Shown piece after piece: positions 36,371 to 49,756 of a stretch of 64,000 nucleotides of DNA. The stretch is taken from assembly GCF_035582795.1 (NCBI RefSeq), contig NC_134366.1, forward strand, positions 7,670,828 through 7,734,827. The letters are read 5' to 3'. A program made the position numbers and the translations under genes. Source of the stretch: Mycteria americana (lineage: Eukaryota > Chordata > Aves > Ciconiiformes > Ciconiidae). The stretch's first letter is position 1; every line of letters starts with the position of its first letter. The notes beneath the pieces are model-generated. The model was not told where the DNA came from. It did no database searches and saw only the letters and a program-made list of their open reading frames with translations.

Positions 36371-37541
36371 CAATTCATACCAGTGAGACCTTGCCAGCCC
36401 TCAAAATTTATCGTAGACCACCGTGTAGCTCTAGATCCATGTGGGGCTTCGCACCCCAGTCACAGTGCAGGGGAAGGCTGTGACCATGCATTACGTCTAG
36501 GCTGTGTGTGATATTGCTTGGGGCCTCTTTGAAAGCAAGAGTTGGTTTGATCTGCAGACCAGCTGCAGTCTTCTTGTCATAGTAGTGTCTACATGTGGGA
36601 CTACATGCTCTTTAGAGCAGTCCTCTTGCCACCCAGATTAGAAGACCTGTTGGAGTACACCATGGTTCCCTTCCAGCCTGCGAGCTGAGGCTCTCTTCCC
36701 ATGTAGGCAGCGCAGGAGGGATGGTGTGGGCCTTCACTGCTCACTGTGATGCCTACCACAGTGGCAGTTCGTAGCTGGAGTGCAGAACCAGGCTTCACAA
36801 AACCCTAACCCATAGAACACCAGTGTGTGAGGCACCACTGGGAACAGAACTGGAGAAGCACACGTAGAAGTACACCGACAACTGTAGTATTGGCAAGTGT
36901 ATTAGGAAACACCAAAAACTGCTTTGGAAGGCGTATAGACCCTCCCCATCTCCCTGCTCTGAAATTTCATGCATTCTCCCAGGGTCATCCAAAAGCCTTC
37001 AGGCTCTGGGCAGAGTGCCTGTATGTGCAGTTCTGCACACCATCTGAAGTTATTCTTTCAGACTTCAGACCCAAGCTTCATGACTTAAGTCAGCATTGCC
37101 GTTCCTTCTGACCCCTCTGCAACTGCCCTCTTTTACAGGCAACACATATGCCTTTCCTCAGATAAGTATGGATCCTTTGCAGTTTAAAATGGCCTGGAGT
37201 GCTCAGAAGTCTAGCTTGGGTATAAACATTTAGCAAATTTTCCCTACAAGACAAAAGATGGTTGGAAACTGTCACATACCCTAGGATTTCCTGTAAACAT
37301 CTACAAAGTTCTTTTGGTTTTTAATCAGTTCTGAAGTAGTGTTTCCAAACCAGTTCTTTTTGAAAATATTTGGTTTTCTATGTTTCCTATGCTGCTGTAA
37401 CAAGCATACCTGTGTGCAAAACCCGTGTACATCTCTGCTGTCCACTGCTGCTTTACCTAGGTGGATGGCCTACTCCTAATCAATGTCAGGAGTCTGAAAG
37501 CCTGGGATCTGGAAAATCAAGTGGTATTCAATGACCTAACG

Positions 37542-37596
37542 AATGGTTAGGTGATGGTTAGGTAATGGTTAGGTGATGGTTAGGTGGTTAGGTAAT
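37542..37596. repeat. 11-bp minisatellite with TTAGG core
   Basis: There are about four copies of ATGGTTAGGTG/A in tandem, the last shortened. Each unit contains GGTTAGG, which is close to the vertebrate telomere repeat but out of its six-base register. Confidence 0.85.
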
Positions 37597-40243
37597 ATTG
37601 CTGGTTGATACAAATGGGGTCTTAGTACCTAACCCCGATATTGGTCCCTGGTGGCAACGGGAGTTTAGCCATGAACTCGGAGCAGAGGTGGGGGGACATT
37701 GCATTAACTTTTTTCTGTGACGAACCAATAGCTTAAAAAACACTGCTGTGAAGGCGTCTTATCTCTCTGGCTAAGAAGCAGATGCAATTTCCTAGAAATT
37801 TTTAAGATGCTACATGCCAGGAAGTGTAAGATCTCACGGCAGCTGTTTCAAAGATTACTGTAAACAGCCTCCCCCTCACATAGTCTATAGATGGCAAGGC
37901 CCTTCCATCATGTCACTGTGTAGTGGGAACTTTACTGCATAATTCAAAATTACAAATATTTACAAAATTACAAAATAATAGTCAAAAGCTCATTTTACCC
38001 TGTTCTCTACTTCGATGGGAGCCCTGCTGTTTCTTCCAGACGGTAAGTTGGCCTCTTGCCCAGACCATATATCTCTTATGACAGGCTCCTTAAGGACCAA
38101 ATCTAAATGGAAGCCAAAAGAAATATGTCTTACTAAGTGACACAAGGGTAACTTTCTGAGTCTGATTCTGAGCCCATTTTAACTGATTTTGCATGGATAC
38201 AGCTCTGCTGGCTTTAACTGCATTAATCCAGATTTGTACTGATGCAAGCAGAGAACCCCAGTGCCTTTGACATTGGTACAAAACCAAATTTCTAAAAATG
38301 CTGAAGTTGCAACCAGTGACCTAGGCAGTATTTTAACAATTGCATTCACATCTGGCCTCTGGAAGATTTCTCAGTTGTTTGTCTGCCTCGCTGTTAGCAG
38401 AGCCAAATCGCTATGCTACTTTAGGTAAGGGGGAAACGTTCATGATCTCTTACAGCTCATAGCTGCTAAGAGAGTTATACGAACAACTGCTAAAAACCCC
38501 ACTGACCGAAACAGAATAATCTTCTACAGTCTTGACTGAGCTTTGTACCAGGCTTTCAGGGCCAGACTGCTCCTTGCACAGGTACTGCAGGAATTGCAAA
38601 GCTGTTCCAGGAGGTCTGAGAAGGGCAGGGAAGAGCTTAGACAAGTGTTGCTGTTGGTGGGAGTAAATAGTACCATCCCAAGGGATGTCAAACTTCTGCT
38701 CTCTCTGTGTCTCTGCCAGAGCTTGTTTAGAGCCAGTGCTGTTCATCGTTTCTCTCTACCAAATACCTCAGTCATACTTGGTAAAGAGGACACCAGGGTA
38801 AGCATTCAGCCTCCCATGAGGATTACTAGCACCTCTGAAGTTTGAGCTGCTCCAATGCAGCATCCCAAGTTGGATTCATAGAGAAAATATTCATGACGCA
38901 TCTATTTTTTTCTTTTTTTGGCACTTCTTTATGCTATTTATAAGGTGCATGTTTCTTGGACCTCACAAGAAATGTGGCTCTGCTTTCTCAAATACTCTCA
39001 CCCTTAGGGCTGGATTTTACTTTTACCTCATGTAGCGTAGGTTTGCTCAGGGAAACTGTGCTTCAACAACCTCCACCTCTAGCCACCAGAAATAATGTGA
39101 TCCATGATTTGCATGAGTTTGGGCTCACCAGTGGGCATGGTCTGTCTCTCTTACTTGTTGCTGTTGGGCTGAATAGAGCTGGAACGTGCGGCAGCAGCCT
39201 CATCAAGCCCACAGCGCCACTGGCAAGCAAAATCCTACTGAAATTGGTGTTGCAATGAAAGTGTGAAAGTCTTGAAGGTGACTGATGTTCTGTTGGGGAG
39301 GCACAAACTGGCAGCTGTGGAGTAGTGTGAGGAAGCCTGATGCCATGCACTGATACCAGCAGGACAGATAAGGTAATGGGATGTCAGTCTGCTTTCACTT
39401 CCCGAGCGTACTCCACGGCTTGTTTGGTGAATAAATCTTTCCTCATCTCTGTTCTCCTTTTTCCCTCCCTCACCGAGTTTGCAGTAGTGTTCGTCCCATT
39501 CTTGTTTTAGGAAGGCACCCCGACTGGAGTCCTTTTCTGTCAAGAGGAGAGAGTGCAATTTAGCTGGTCTGTAACCGTCTGTTTCCATTCATTCCTGAGG
39601 TTTTCCAGCTGCCCACGAAAACAATGCACTGATACACTCTGTGCGGACTTGAACGACGTCCAGAGCAAAGGGTTAGGTGGGGCCGGGAGATTCGGGGAGT
39701 GTTCTTTGTCCTGGAAAACGGAACGGATACCAGCACGACACAGTCAGAAAGAGAATGGCAGAGGAGCAGTCTGCTGATTCCCCAGCCCACACATGGTCCA
39801 CACACCAGACTTCGGGGTCAGGCATCCAGCTCCTCGCTGGGCGAATGTCAGGAGAACCAAACTCGAGCATCTAAGCGCTGGGAGGAAAAACAAACTGAAT
39901 TCCAAGGGGGGCTGATGCTGCACTTTCATGGATGTAAAGTAGACAGATTTCATCAGAAAGGGTGCAATATTTAGTTAATTTTTCTGTTAAACTCACTCTT
40001 GCTTCTTTTACCTTCCTTCTTTTTCATGGAGAGGCATAAAGTGAGTAATAAAAAATACTAACAGCACAACTTCTTAATTTATACTGCCGCAGATCTGAGG
40101 CAGAACTCCCTGTTGAGTTTGAGGGAACAGCCTGATTAAAAATTGATGCTACAATATGGTCTGTCTTAGCAACAACACTCGCAAGTGAAATTCATCTAGG
40201 ATATAAACTGTGACATTTAAAATGCCTGTTGGGTGAAACTTGA

Positions 40244-40262
40244 CCAAAAAAAAAAAAAAAAA
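40244..40262. repeat. Poly(A) tract
   Basis: A run of about 19 adenines stands alone. No retrotransposon sequence was recognised immediately upstream. Confidence 0.9.
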
Positions 40263-43200
40263 TTGGTGTGCGCAGCTCTGGGGAATAAAGGCAATTGCCG
40301 TGCCACTTTATGGAATATCGTGTGTGAATCACTGAAGCTATTAAGTCTTCTGCTGCCTTTTTCCTGGCCTGAAGAGGTTAACTTCTTCCCAGAGCCGTTC
40401 ACTGGGGTGGGAAATAAGAACCGTGTGCGTGTGCCACAGAGCTGTGTCTGGTCTGGGTACGCGGGTGATCCGGATTTCGTGTTGTTTGCCTGAGAGACCC
40501 ACTGGAGGGAATAATGAAGGGGTTCAAAAGAAGAATATCCTTTCTGCCAGAAGTGGTCTTTTAACCAGGCCTTTGCTTATTTGTTGGGGGAGATTACTCA
40601 CAGGGTCACCTGGCAAAAATGACTGGAAGTTATGAAAGAAAGGGCCTCCTGCCAACTATTTAGGAGAAAGAGGGAGAGAAATGGAGAAGAAACAGGAGAA
40701 AGAGCAGTGAGTTGGCTGCAGGGAAAGGGACGTTTTGTGATTCAGAGGAGAAGCCAAGAACCAAGGCTGTAAAGGGAGGGAGGGGACTCTGGGCTCCTTA
40801 GAAGGCTCGGTGCTATATCCTGGTGGCATTCAAGCAGAAATTGAAAGCTGAGGCAACGAAAAAAGGCACAGGCACTTATACATGCCTTGTGGAGCCCTTA
40901 CAGCAGAGGTGGAGCTCTAGGAACGCGTGAGCGTAAAGCACCGGAGTGACCTGGGACTCAGCACTGCTTCTGGAGGTGTAGGGCAGCTGGTCCTCCCCAT
41001 CCCACTTCCAAAGAGGGGCAAAGAGAGCCTGTGCTATGAAACCGAGACCAGGAGGCTTACCCAGGTCACTCACTGGTTGTTAGTTGTTCACTGCACCCAA
41101 AGAGGTGCTTTGAGACTGATGAGAGGGAGGGTGTTTCTGAGATACCCCCATAAATCTCAGCCTGGGCTGTTGTCACGACAGCAGGGACCTTCTGGGGCCA
41201 AGGCAGGGCGGGATCCCAGAGAATTTGGCCTTGAGCATGCCAACAAGGAAAGCTGTCGCAAGGCAGCAGCGATGCACCCACTGAGATCCAAGGACAATGA
41301 AAATATACAGACCCAGCACAATTCCCTGCAGCTTCCACCACTTTGACAAAACATCTGCTCGCCCGGAATAAAATCCCTCCCCTATTCTAAGCAGATACAG
41401 TTCCTCCTGAAATAGCAATAGGAGCTGCTGCATCTGCTCACACCATGGCCAGGATGCAGCCCCAGGAGGATGAGGCCTTAGCTAAATCAGGCTGAGCTGC
41501 CTGCTTTATCTTACGCTCTCCTGTGAATAACTTTTCTTATTACACCTCTTTACACAAGCTCCAAACCCCAAGCAGGCAGGAAAGCCATCCAACACTCAGA
41601 AGAATTATGACAGAGGTTCAAACATCACGGGGTTTTGGAAAGGTTATTCATTTAGTAAAAAAGTAAATGTGCACATCAAACTCTCTGGCAGCATTTGTGT
41701 GATGATAATCATGCTGATTAAGTGTTCGAGCTTCAGGATATGCTGGGAACGGCACTAGGACCTAGAAAATAAGCACCCCATGCTTTTGGAAGACAGCTGC
41801 AGGCTCTTCCTGTTCTGCTCTGTAAGTGATCCATCTCCTCTCACAGATCTGTTCATTTTGGATGCAATTGCTCAAAATATGCATTACTTATGGTCACACA
41901 GATAAATACAAAGGGGACTAGCAGTTGTGCTGTTAACCCTTCAGATCCCCCTTAGGCCTAGCCATGCAATGAGGAAGCAAAAGATTCAGAGCCCAGTTTT
42001 ACCTACAACGGACTTCGATAAAGCCAAATCAATTACATTAGCTAAGGGTATTAACCTTAGGAAATATACTTTTCCTCTCTCCTCTCTAAATTGGCTATGG
42101 TCTTCATTACCATTTGCTAATGAGAAAGGTGCTTGTTCTCCTGATTTCTGTGTCGGTGAAGGAAAGGAGAAGCTGATCAAACCAATGGCCTCGATGCACT
42201 TCCAGCCTTAAATTTGATGTACCGTTTTCATCTAATCAGTGCTCTGCAAGCATGTTAGTGAATGTCTGATGTTTAAGGCATGGAGATGAATTCCCAGGGA
42301 GTTACGATGGCATGGAAGTGGCAGGAGGAAAGAATCAGGACAGAGGAGATGCTATTTACCTCGGTCGGCTGCTTTGAGACTTTTCTCCCCTCTTCCTCAA
42401 GCATGAATTTCACAACTAAACCACTCAAATGATAAAAACAATAGCTACTTTGCAGACGTGCTACTGAAATATGCAGTCTTGGAGCTCTTGAACAGGAACG
42501 GAAATGTGAAGAATTACTTTTAACCATATAGGAACATATGCGTGCTGTGGGCCAGCTACTTGGCTGCAGTAAATCAGTGCAGTGGGGCTAAACAAACTTG
42601 ATTGAACTACCTGGCTTGCTTGATGAGCCAGTTCTGCACCAGGCTCCTAAGCCAGCCGGTGTCCCTCTGGGACAGGCTGCAGTAGCCAACGCACAGCTCT
42701 GGGCCTGCCCTAATTCATGCTAATTGGCACTGACTGCCTTCGACGCTGGGTAATCACGCTTTGCAACTGGGAAATCAGAGCTTCCCTGTCATTGCTGCAC
42801 CCAGCAGAGGTCAAGAACAGCAAAGGACTGAGACTGACATCTCCTGACACAGTTTTGGATCTTTTCCATACAAGCTAAAGTGCTCTGCTGCTTCTTTCAA
42901 GGGGCAATTTGGACCCAAATGGAAAAATCACTGATTTGGGTGTTTTTATTATTGTTGTTATTACTATTATTCTTACTATTGTCATTCTGTCCCGCTAGGG
43001 AGGTGCTGGGAAAGGAACACCTTCTGCAATAAATCAGTGCAAGCTTTGAGAACTTGGTAACCTATCCCGTCCCCTGGAGCTCCCATCATCTTGACAGCAA
43101 GTTTGTGCTAAAGAGTCAAATGCCAATTTAAAAGAAAAAGAAAAAAAAATACCCCAAGAACTGGAACAAGGGAAATTCTGTCTGGTACTTCTTTCCAGCC

Positions 43201-43710
43201 AAAGAACTCTTTAATAGCAAACTGTTAGACAAATCCCAGGCCTGGGGGGTTGTTACAGAGGTTTTGGATTCCTACCAGAATTTGGTTTTTTTGTGTCTCC
43301 AAACCTGTATTGTCTGAATGCAGCTGAAAAGAAGAATCGTTCAGTGTAATCAGAAGTTTTTCCAGTATCATGGAAGTCCCTATTTCTGATGGGATGTGTG
43401 ATCCTTAATTGTCACGGGAGCTGACTGTTAAATATAATTTATTAATAAATTGTAAGAAGAGAAGTCTGAAACCTTTGAAATGCAGATGGTCAGCTCTGAA
43501 GTTAGACCTGAACTGAAATGATAAATTCCAGAAGTCAAAATGGCTTCTGCCCGCTTTTTTTTCCTCTCACTCTTTTTAAAAGGTAGATGACAAATGGATC
43601 TGGCCCCAACCCCCAGTGAAAAAAGAAGCTCTATTATTTTCAGAATAACAATTTCAAAGGGCAAGTCAATAATAGCAGGATACACACAAAATAAAACCTT
43701 TGGAATCCTG

Positions 43711-43730
43711 TTATTATTATTATTATTATT
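43711..43730. repeat. (TTA)n microsatellite
   Basis: About seven copies of TTA occur here. A looser TTA/TTG-rich patch also occurs near 42945-42985. Confidence 0.85.
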
Positions 43731-46700
43731 GTAGGTTCAGATGACTCAAATGTTATTATTTTCTTCTTGCATTACCAGCCAAGAAAACCAATGACAACCA
43801 CATAAAGCTCTGCAAATCTCAGCAGTTTTGATTCCCACTTACAGTACTGGAGCAGCTGTTGCGCTCACATAGTTTAGCAGGTCAGCTCTGCGTGTGGACT
43901 GGCCCACACTGTGCTTCCTCTTCTTGACAACTTTAGCTTGATTTAAGAGCAGGATTCATCAACAGCCTACCCTGCAGAACTAAATTAAGCTTATAGTATT
44001 AGGCGCGTTACCGTGTCGGAAGGGGCTCAGTTATGTGCTAGTACCTTATGGCTTATATAGCACATAGCACTGGTTCATGTACAGGTCAGAGACTTGTTTT
44101 GGTGGTGGCCACCTTCAGTAAAGTATGCAAGGAAGAGGTCCATTCCACGGGCATTTTTTTGCTATTGCTCTCTCTAAGCTGTTGGTTTCCAACAGCACAA
44201 AAAATGCAAGGGGAAAGTCAGCTGAAACCACAGAGTCTTGCCCATCTATGAGTCAGGATCATTCACCCACCTTCTCACCACCATGATCATGCAACGTCAT
44301 GCTTAAAAGCACCTCTCCCAAAACATGAATAAACCTGTGCTGACCGTGAATGGGTTGTCTTGCCTGGTGTGGTGTCTTACAGGGAAGGAGTTGCACTGCT
44401 CTCTTACCCCATCACAGATGATGAGCAATGCTGGTGACCACCAAGAACCGCTCACATGAGAATACAGCTATCTTAGTTTATATCGGGCTAAACAAACCGA
44501 GTGGTGGCATATGAGAACTGCTGCAATGAGCTAAACAAAATTTTTAAAAATGCATTTTTTCCATGGGATAGCAGGGACTGATCCTTCAGCATCCCAGATG
44601 TTGGAATATCCTAGCAGGAGCACATGAAACCATTCTGGCTGAGAGGGAGCATTCAGTGCATTTTGGACTGTGTGAGTGCAGGTGTGAATGCCTACACAAA
44701 GTGCGGATTTACCACAATCCACTACAGACCATCATATTTAAAGAAGGAATTTACGTTAACAGTTTCAATATGATTTCATGTTTGCTTCACGCACAATTTG
44801 ACTGAATATACTAGTAGATTCCTCCATATGTTAACATGCTTAAACCGGGACAGCTTGACTTGATTACAGACTGACTTATGCTGAACCACATGAAGATGGT
44901 CAGCTGTCCATGGAAAACGTGGTGCACCCGTTTGCTCTTTCTCCGGTGTTTCTGTTGCTCCATGGAAAATTAATACACATTTTACTTCTGTCCTTTTCTA
45001 CTTTCTTCCATGCATGTTTGGTTTCCTTCATAGCCACCAGTAAATATGGGAACAGCTCAAATTGTGTGAGATGTTATTGCACCTCCTCTGCTGATTGAAT
45101 GGTTACTCTTGGAACAAGAGGACACCAAGCTTCATGAGTTCCAACCACTGGAGGTTGATTTAACTGAATTTAACCTCTCCAATAAACCAGATGATTTAAA
45201 ATTAAAACCCAAAACAAATCACCATTTGCAATGCTGAAGATGCATCGGGCAGATATCATCTGATTCAAGGACTTGTTAGCTATATCAGATTTACTCCTGG
45301 ACCAGAGTTTGAGCCCATGGATAGTAAAAATTTCAAAACCAAACCTGTTTTCACCCAAGTTCATTTTCCCTTGGCTTCAATACAACAGGGAGAAGAAAGC
45401 TCAAACCAAATCAGACAAAGCATGGGATATCTGTCCATGCTCGCAGAGTACTAAGATGTGTTCTCTCTATGTTTTTAGTGTGTCATTGCTTAGGCTTTAA
45501 CAGTGACCATGGCTCTGCTCCTGGTGCCAGAGGTCGGAGATGTCCTTTGAAGCTGTTCGTTTCCTTTCTGCAATCAGTCAAAGAGGTCACTGTTGAGCAG
45601 GACTTTCTACTTAAAGAACTAATAAAACAGCTCTAGCAGACACCAAGGAGTGAAATAATTTTTAGCAGGTCCAGATAGGTGTCTCTGGAGGAGAGGAGAA
45701 GAAAGCACAGGAAGGTGTGAGTGCTGGGTGGCCTCAAGAGCAGGATAACGCCTCTTGAATTCCCCAGGGAAGGGAGGTGGCTGTGCAGCCCTTTCGACTG
45801 CGTAAGCGGTTGGTAGAGATTCATTTGAGCTATGATAACATCAAACATGCCAACAGTGGATCAGCAGGCAGTTTCCTCCTTACCTTCACTATATATACAT
45901 GTACTGCATAATATAGCGATGCAAAAGTACTGCAGTTGCTCAGATATCTTCAAGGATTCATTTGAAACAGATATTCCATCAAATTCCCACATTATCCAGC
46001 TACAGAGAAAGGACATTCGTGTATGCAGGCATTCTGGCAGGAGCTATTTGCTTTGGGGCCAGATGTAATTCAAAGTTATTCTGAATATTACACTGCAGCA
46101 GCCTGGCCAAGCCCAGTAATGCTGATTATTAGGGCTTTCCTGGTTTTCCAGATGGAGCTGTTTTCATTTAGTTCTCTCTCTTGTAATTAATAACTTGTTC
46201 CTTTTGTTCATTTTTGAAGCTCTGTTTTATCTCTAGCATTTTGTACAATAGTTTCCAATTTACTTAATCCATTGCTTGCCTCCTCGGTGCACGTAGCAGA
46301 ACTCATTCAGCCACACAGTTTAATGACGTACAGCGCAAATCTCTGCTGCACAATCTCACATCCACTTCACATCAAGCTGGCACTTTTGTCATTTATATTT
46401 TATATGCTATAAACTCACAAATCACACCATTTCATACTAGAGTAATGTCAATAATCTTTAAAAAAAACCCTTAACCACTAGCAAACATATGGGATCTGTA
46501 CGTTCTGTCCTTTAAACAAGTGCAGATTTAGCAAGGAGGGGGAGGGAAAAGGAAGAGAAGGAGAGCCACATCCCCCCGCTGCCAACGCAATGCATGTTCC
46601 TGCAGCATCAGTGTTTGGATTAGGCCCATGGCCACCCTACTTAGGTTTCAAATCAAGAAAAAATAGATGGAATTCAATTCCCCGCTGCCAGTTTTTAGCG

Positions 46701-46961
46701 ATATTAGACTTATGCATACAGAGGATTTTTTAAAATAGTGTTCACGTGAGGCTAGCTGTTTGCACTGAGAGAGTGCTCGTAAATGGGATATCAGATGTTA
46801 ATAAATGATGAGTATTTGGTCTGTAAGCATATTACAGACATGCATAAAATATGCTATAGGTGGCTAAACGCTAGCTGGTTACAAACAGGGTTCCACACAA
46901 CAGCACGGATTAACCAGACTGCCTTTTTTGTCCTTTTAACTCCTAGCATGCAGCAGGGTTC

Positions 46962-47015
46962 AGTCCAGGACTAGGGCTCCTAAGTAGTTCCACAATTGAA
47001 ATAACAAATATTAAT
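46962..47015 (+). repeat. Ancient amniote repeat relic
   Basis: CCAGGACTAGGGCTCCTAAG then TTCCACAATTGAAATAACAA match in order the recalled repeat end 'ccatgactagggctcctaggcgctaccacaatacaaataa'. This appears to be the same family as the relics near 13.5 and 29.0 kb. Confidence 0.5.
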
Positions 47016-49541
47016 CTACTAGCACATATAAACAAACAATGAGTTTGAAGCGTATAGATGAAGTGGGCTTGCACACAGTAGCTGTATGTCGGAGTCAGCC
47101 TGTACATCTGTGTGTACGTGCGCCGTCCCACGTATCCCATTAAGGACGAGGAGGGATGTCGGCGGGTCCCTCTAAGGGCTGGTCTGCACGGAGGGAGGTT
47201 GAACCACTGAGAGCCATACAGCAGAATATCCGCGATATCGCGGGTCTGACCCCAATGTTAGTGGGACAGTCACCTCTCCTGGCTGTTTGCACCAGGTGTC
47301 GAGAAACCCAGGTGTGTGGATTTCTGGGCTTACACTGTTGTTCTCAGGGGAATGCGGGTGGATGGTTGTTCTTTATTTTCTTTTCTTTTGTCCTCCGACT
47401 ACTTAGAGCATCTGGGATCCCAGTTAGTGTATATTTTAAAGCCTTTGTTTCTTTATCCTTCATGCTGCACCGTGACATTGAGCGTGCTTCAAATGAATGA
47501 AAAGCCTCCTTTAAAGCTAGTCACGATTCAATGCCTGTCTTTCTTTGGGACCACATTTGGGTTTTTTTAACAGATTAATGACCAGGTCACAACAGAGAGC
47601 AATGCATATGACTGAATATTAACTTTTAATAGAGTGCATTGAGCTCAGGAGCTGATTAGAGCCTTCATGAAGCAAAAGCAATGCTAATCCTGGAAGGACT
47701 CCTAAAATCTTTCATAAGCTGCCTTTAATTAAAAGAAAATGAAATACGTAAAAGTTGATGCATGAGTTGTACATTTGTGCATCCCACTCAATGAATGAAT
47801 CATTTCCCTGCCTTCTTCTCTGACACAGAAATACCTTGCAATCCATTAAAGATGCTTAAATATTTTTACGGCTCCAATGGACCACATGTCACCACAGGCC
47901 ACCCAGGCCACGGCCATTGCAGGCCAGAGCTGTTCTGGTGTAACTACAGTACACCTGCAATGATCTGGGTAGAGGGTGACATCCAGACCGTAGGCTGTCT
48001 ACAAGAGGACATAATTGCTTGTATCACTGCTAGGGCAAACATCACCAAAACTAGTGTTAAACTCACAAAGTAGAATTTTTTTGTATTTCCATACCCCCCA
48101 TAGCACATATATGGCATATGTGCATCTGGGGCAAATCTCAATTGACGCAACTCTACCAACGGTACCACTTCATCACGGGAACAGCCCGTGTCCTTCTCAC
48201 ACAGGCACAGGCCCAGTTGTTACCAATTGTCCCAGTCCTGTTACTGGTAGAGAGCCACAGGGGACAAGAAGCTCTAAGTTTAAAGATGAACTACAAGGTG
48301 GATGAGTATGAATTGATCAAATGGCAGCCGGATCCAGCGTCAGACCGGGATGCAGTACGGGACCAACCAGCCCCCTGCCCCGGCACAGAGCATGGACCTC
48401 TGCTCCTCCCGATCGCTCTGCGAAGTGCAGGATCCCACTGAGGCCCACAAAGCAGAGCAGCCCTGAAGGCACGCGCGCCTCGTGCTGCAGTGTGCTGGGG
48501 ACCTGTCAGCCTCGCTCACGTCCCTTCGAAGGGCTGGGGACCGTGGTTAGATCAGCAGCCTTCCCACTGGATTAGCACAGAGCTTTGCAGCTCTGCCGGC
48601 ACCATGCCCGTGCCTGTCAGGATCCATCAGAAAGCCAAGCCTTAACAGCTAATAGAATAATGGAGTGAAAAGAATAAAATTACCCCTTTCTGAAATAGCC
48701 AGAAACACTCGTAGCTTTTAGCCAACCTGACTTTTGGGCGCTGAATGCAAGGGGAAGCGCCCAGGCTGTAGTGGATGGTCCATAGCTGAATGGGCAGAGC
48801 TGTTCCCATCCCGGCTGCCAAGCATCAAATGGGGTTCAGGGGCACCAAAACAACTGGGATGGACTGGGAGCACCGGAGGGGCAGAAGCATGGGAAGAGGG
48901 TTGTGCAGAAAGTGACAGTGCTGTGGCTGTTTTTCTTTGCTGCCGCCCCCTCAAAATGTCATTGTCAGCTGAAGGGCTTATGAATCAGGGAGCAAAGAGA
49001 AGATTGCTCAGGTTTTGTGCCTTCAGGGAATTTTTTTTTAATATATTTTTTAATGTGTGCTGATCTAAGGTCAAAGTAACTCAAGATGAATGATTTCTAT
49101 CACCTTCGCATTAGGACCAGCATGTCAGGCTCAGACAGACCCCGTGAGTCGGTCAGATCCTGACATGATCCTCGCGTGTGTTCTCACGTGGCACGAGCAG
49201 ACCCGCTGAGGGCTGTGCGCCTGCGCCCACAACGTACGTGTGCAGCAACGTGACCGCCTCCAGGCATCAGGAGTCAGCTGGGTCCATCATGTGGTGGCCC
49301 TGGACGGGGCAGAGTGAACACGTGTCTGACCACAACTGCACCAGGGAGCATGTTCCCAGATCTGCTTGTCACCACCAGTTCTGGCCCATCACCCCCATGT
49401 CCTCCTTATAAATCACTGCAGAATAAAAAAGCAAATTCATAGCACGTAAATCAGGCTAGAAAGGTTGCAAGTCCATTCCTTCTTGAACTCATGCAAGTGA
49501 TGGAAAAAAAGTACTTAGAGCCAAAAGCTGGTGTTTAACAA

Positions 49542-49547
49542 TTTATT
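49542..49547 (-). terminator. Poly(A) signal of CRYGN
   Basis: AATAAA on the minus strand lies 73 bases after the CRYGN stop codon. It gives a very short 3' UTR, typical of crystallin genes. Confidence 0.8.
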
Positions 49548-49620
49548 CCACGGGTCAGTGAGCAGGAAGGAGGGTGATGCCCAGTCTCAGCAGGCCATTG
49601 CTGGCAGGATGAAAGCTCAG

Positions 49621-49756
49621 CTAGAAATAGTTGATGACTCTTCTGATAGACTGGACGCTCGCGCTGCGTGCCTGCCATGCATTGAAGCTGCTGAACTCGC
49701 CCCGCTCCACCACGTACATACGGCCTCGGTAGTTGGGCTCCTCATACAGCACCCAC
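49621..49756 (-). CDS. CRYGN: CRYGN coding exon 4, Greek key 4 and stop
   Basis: The acceptor is CCCTTTCTGCTTAG. The exon encodes WVLYEEPNYRGRMYVVERGE, then FSSFNAWQARSASVQSIRR and VINYF, with TAG at 49623-49621. Confidence 0.95.

Larger units (their letters stand above)
32650..49500. other. Gene-free interval between WDR86 promoter and CRYGN
   Basis: There is no recognisable gene in 17 kb. It contains repeat relics (34409-34479, 36300-36370, 37542-37596, 46962-47015), simple repeats and AT-rich blocks that may be conserved regulatory elements. The 33.2-33.6 kb part keeps many CpGs. Short ORFs look like chance. Confidence 0.6.
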
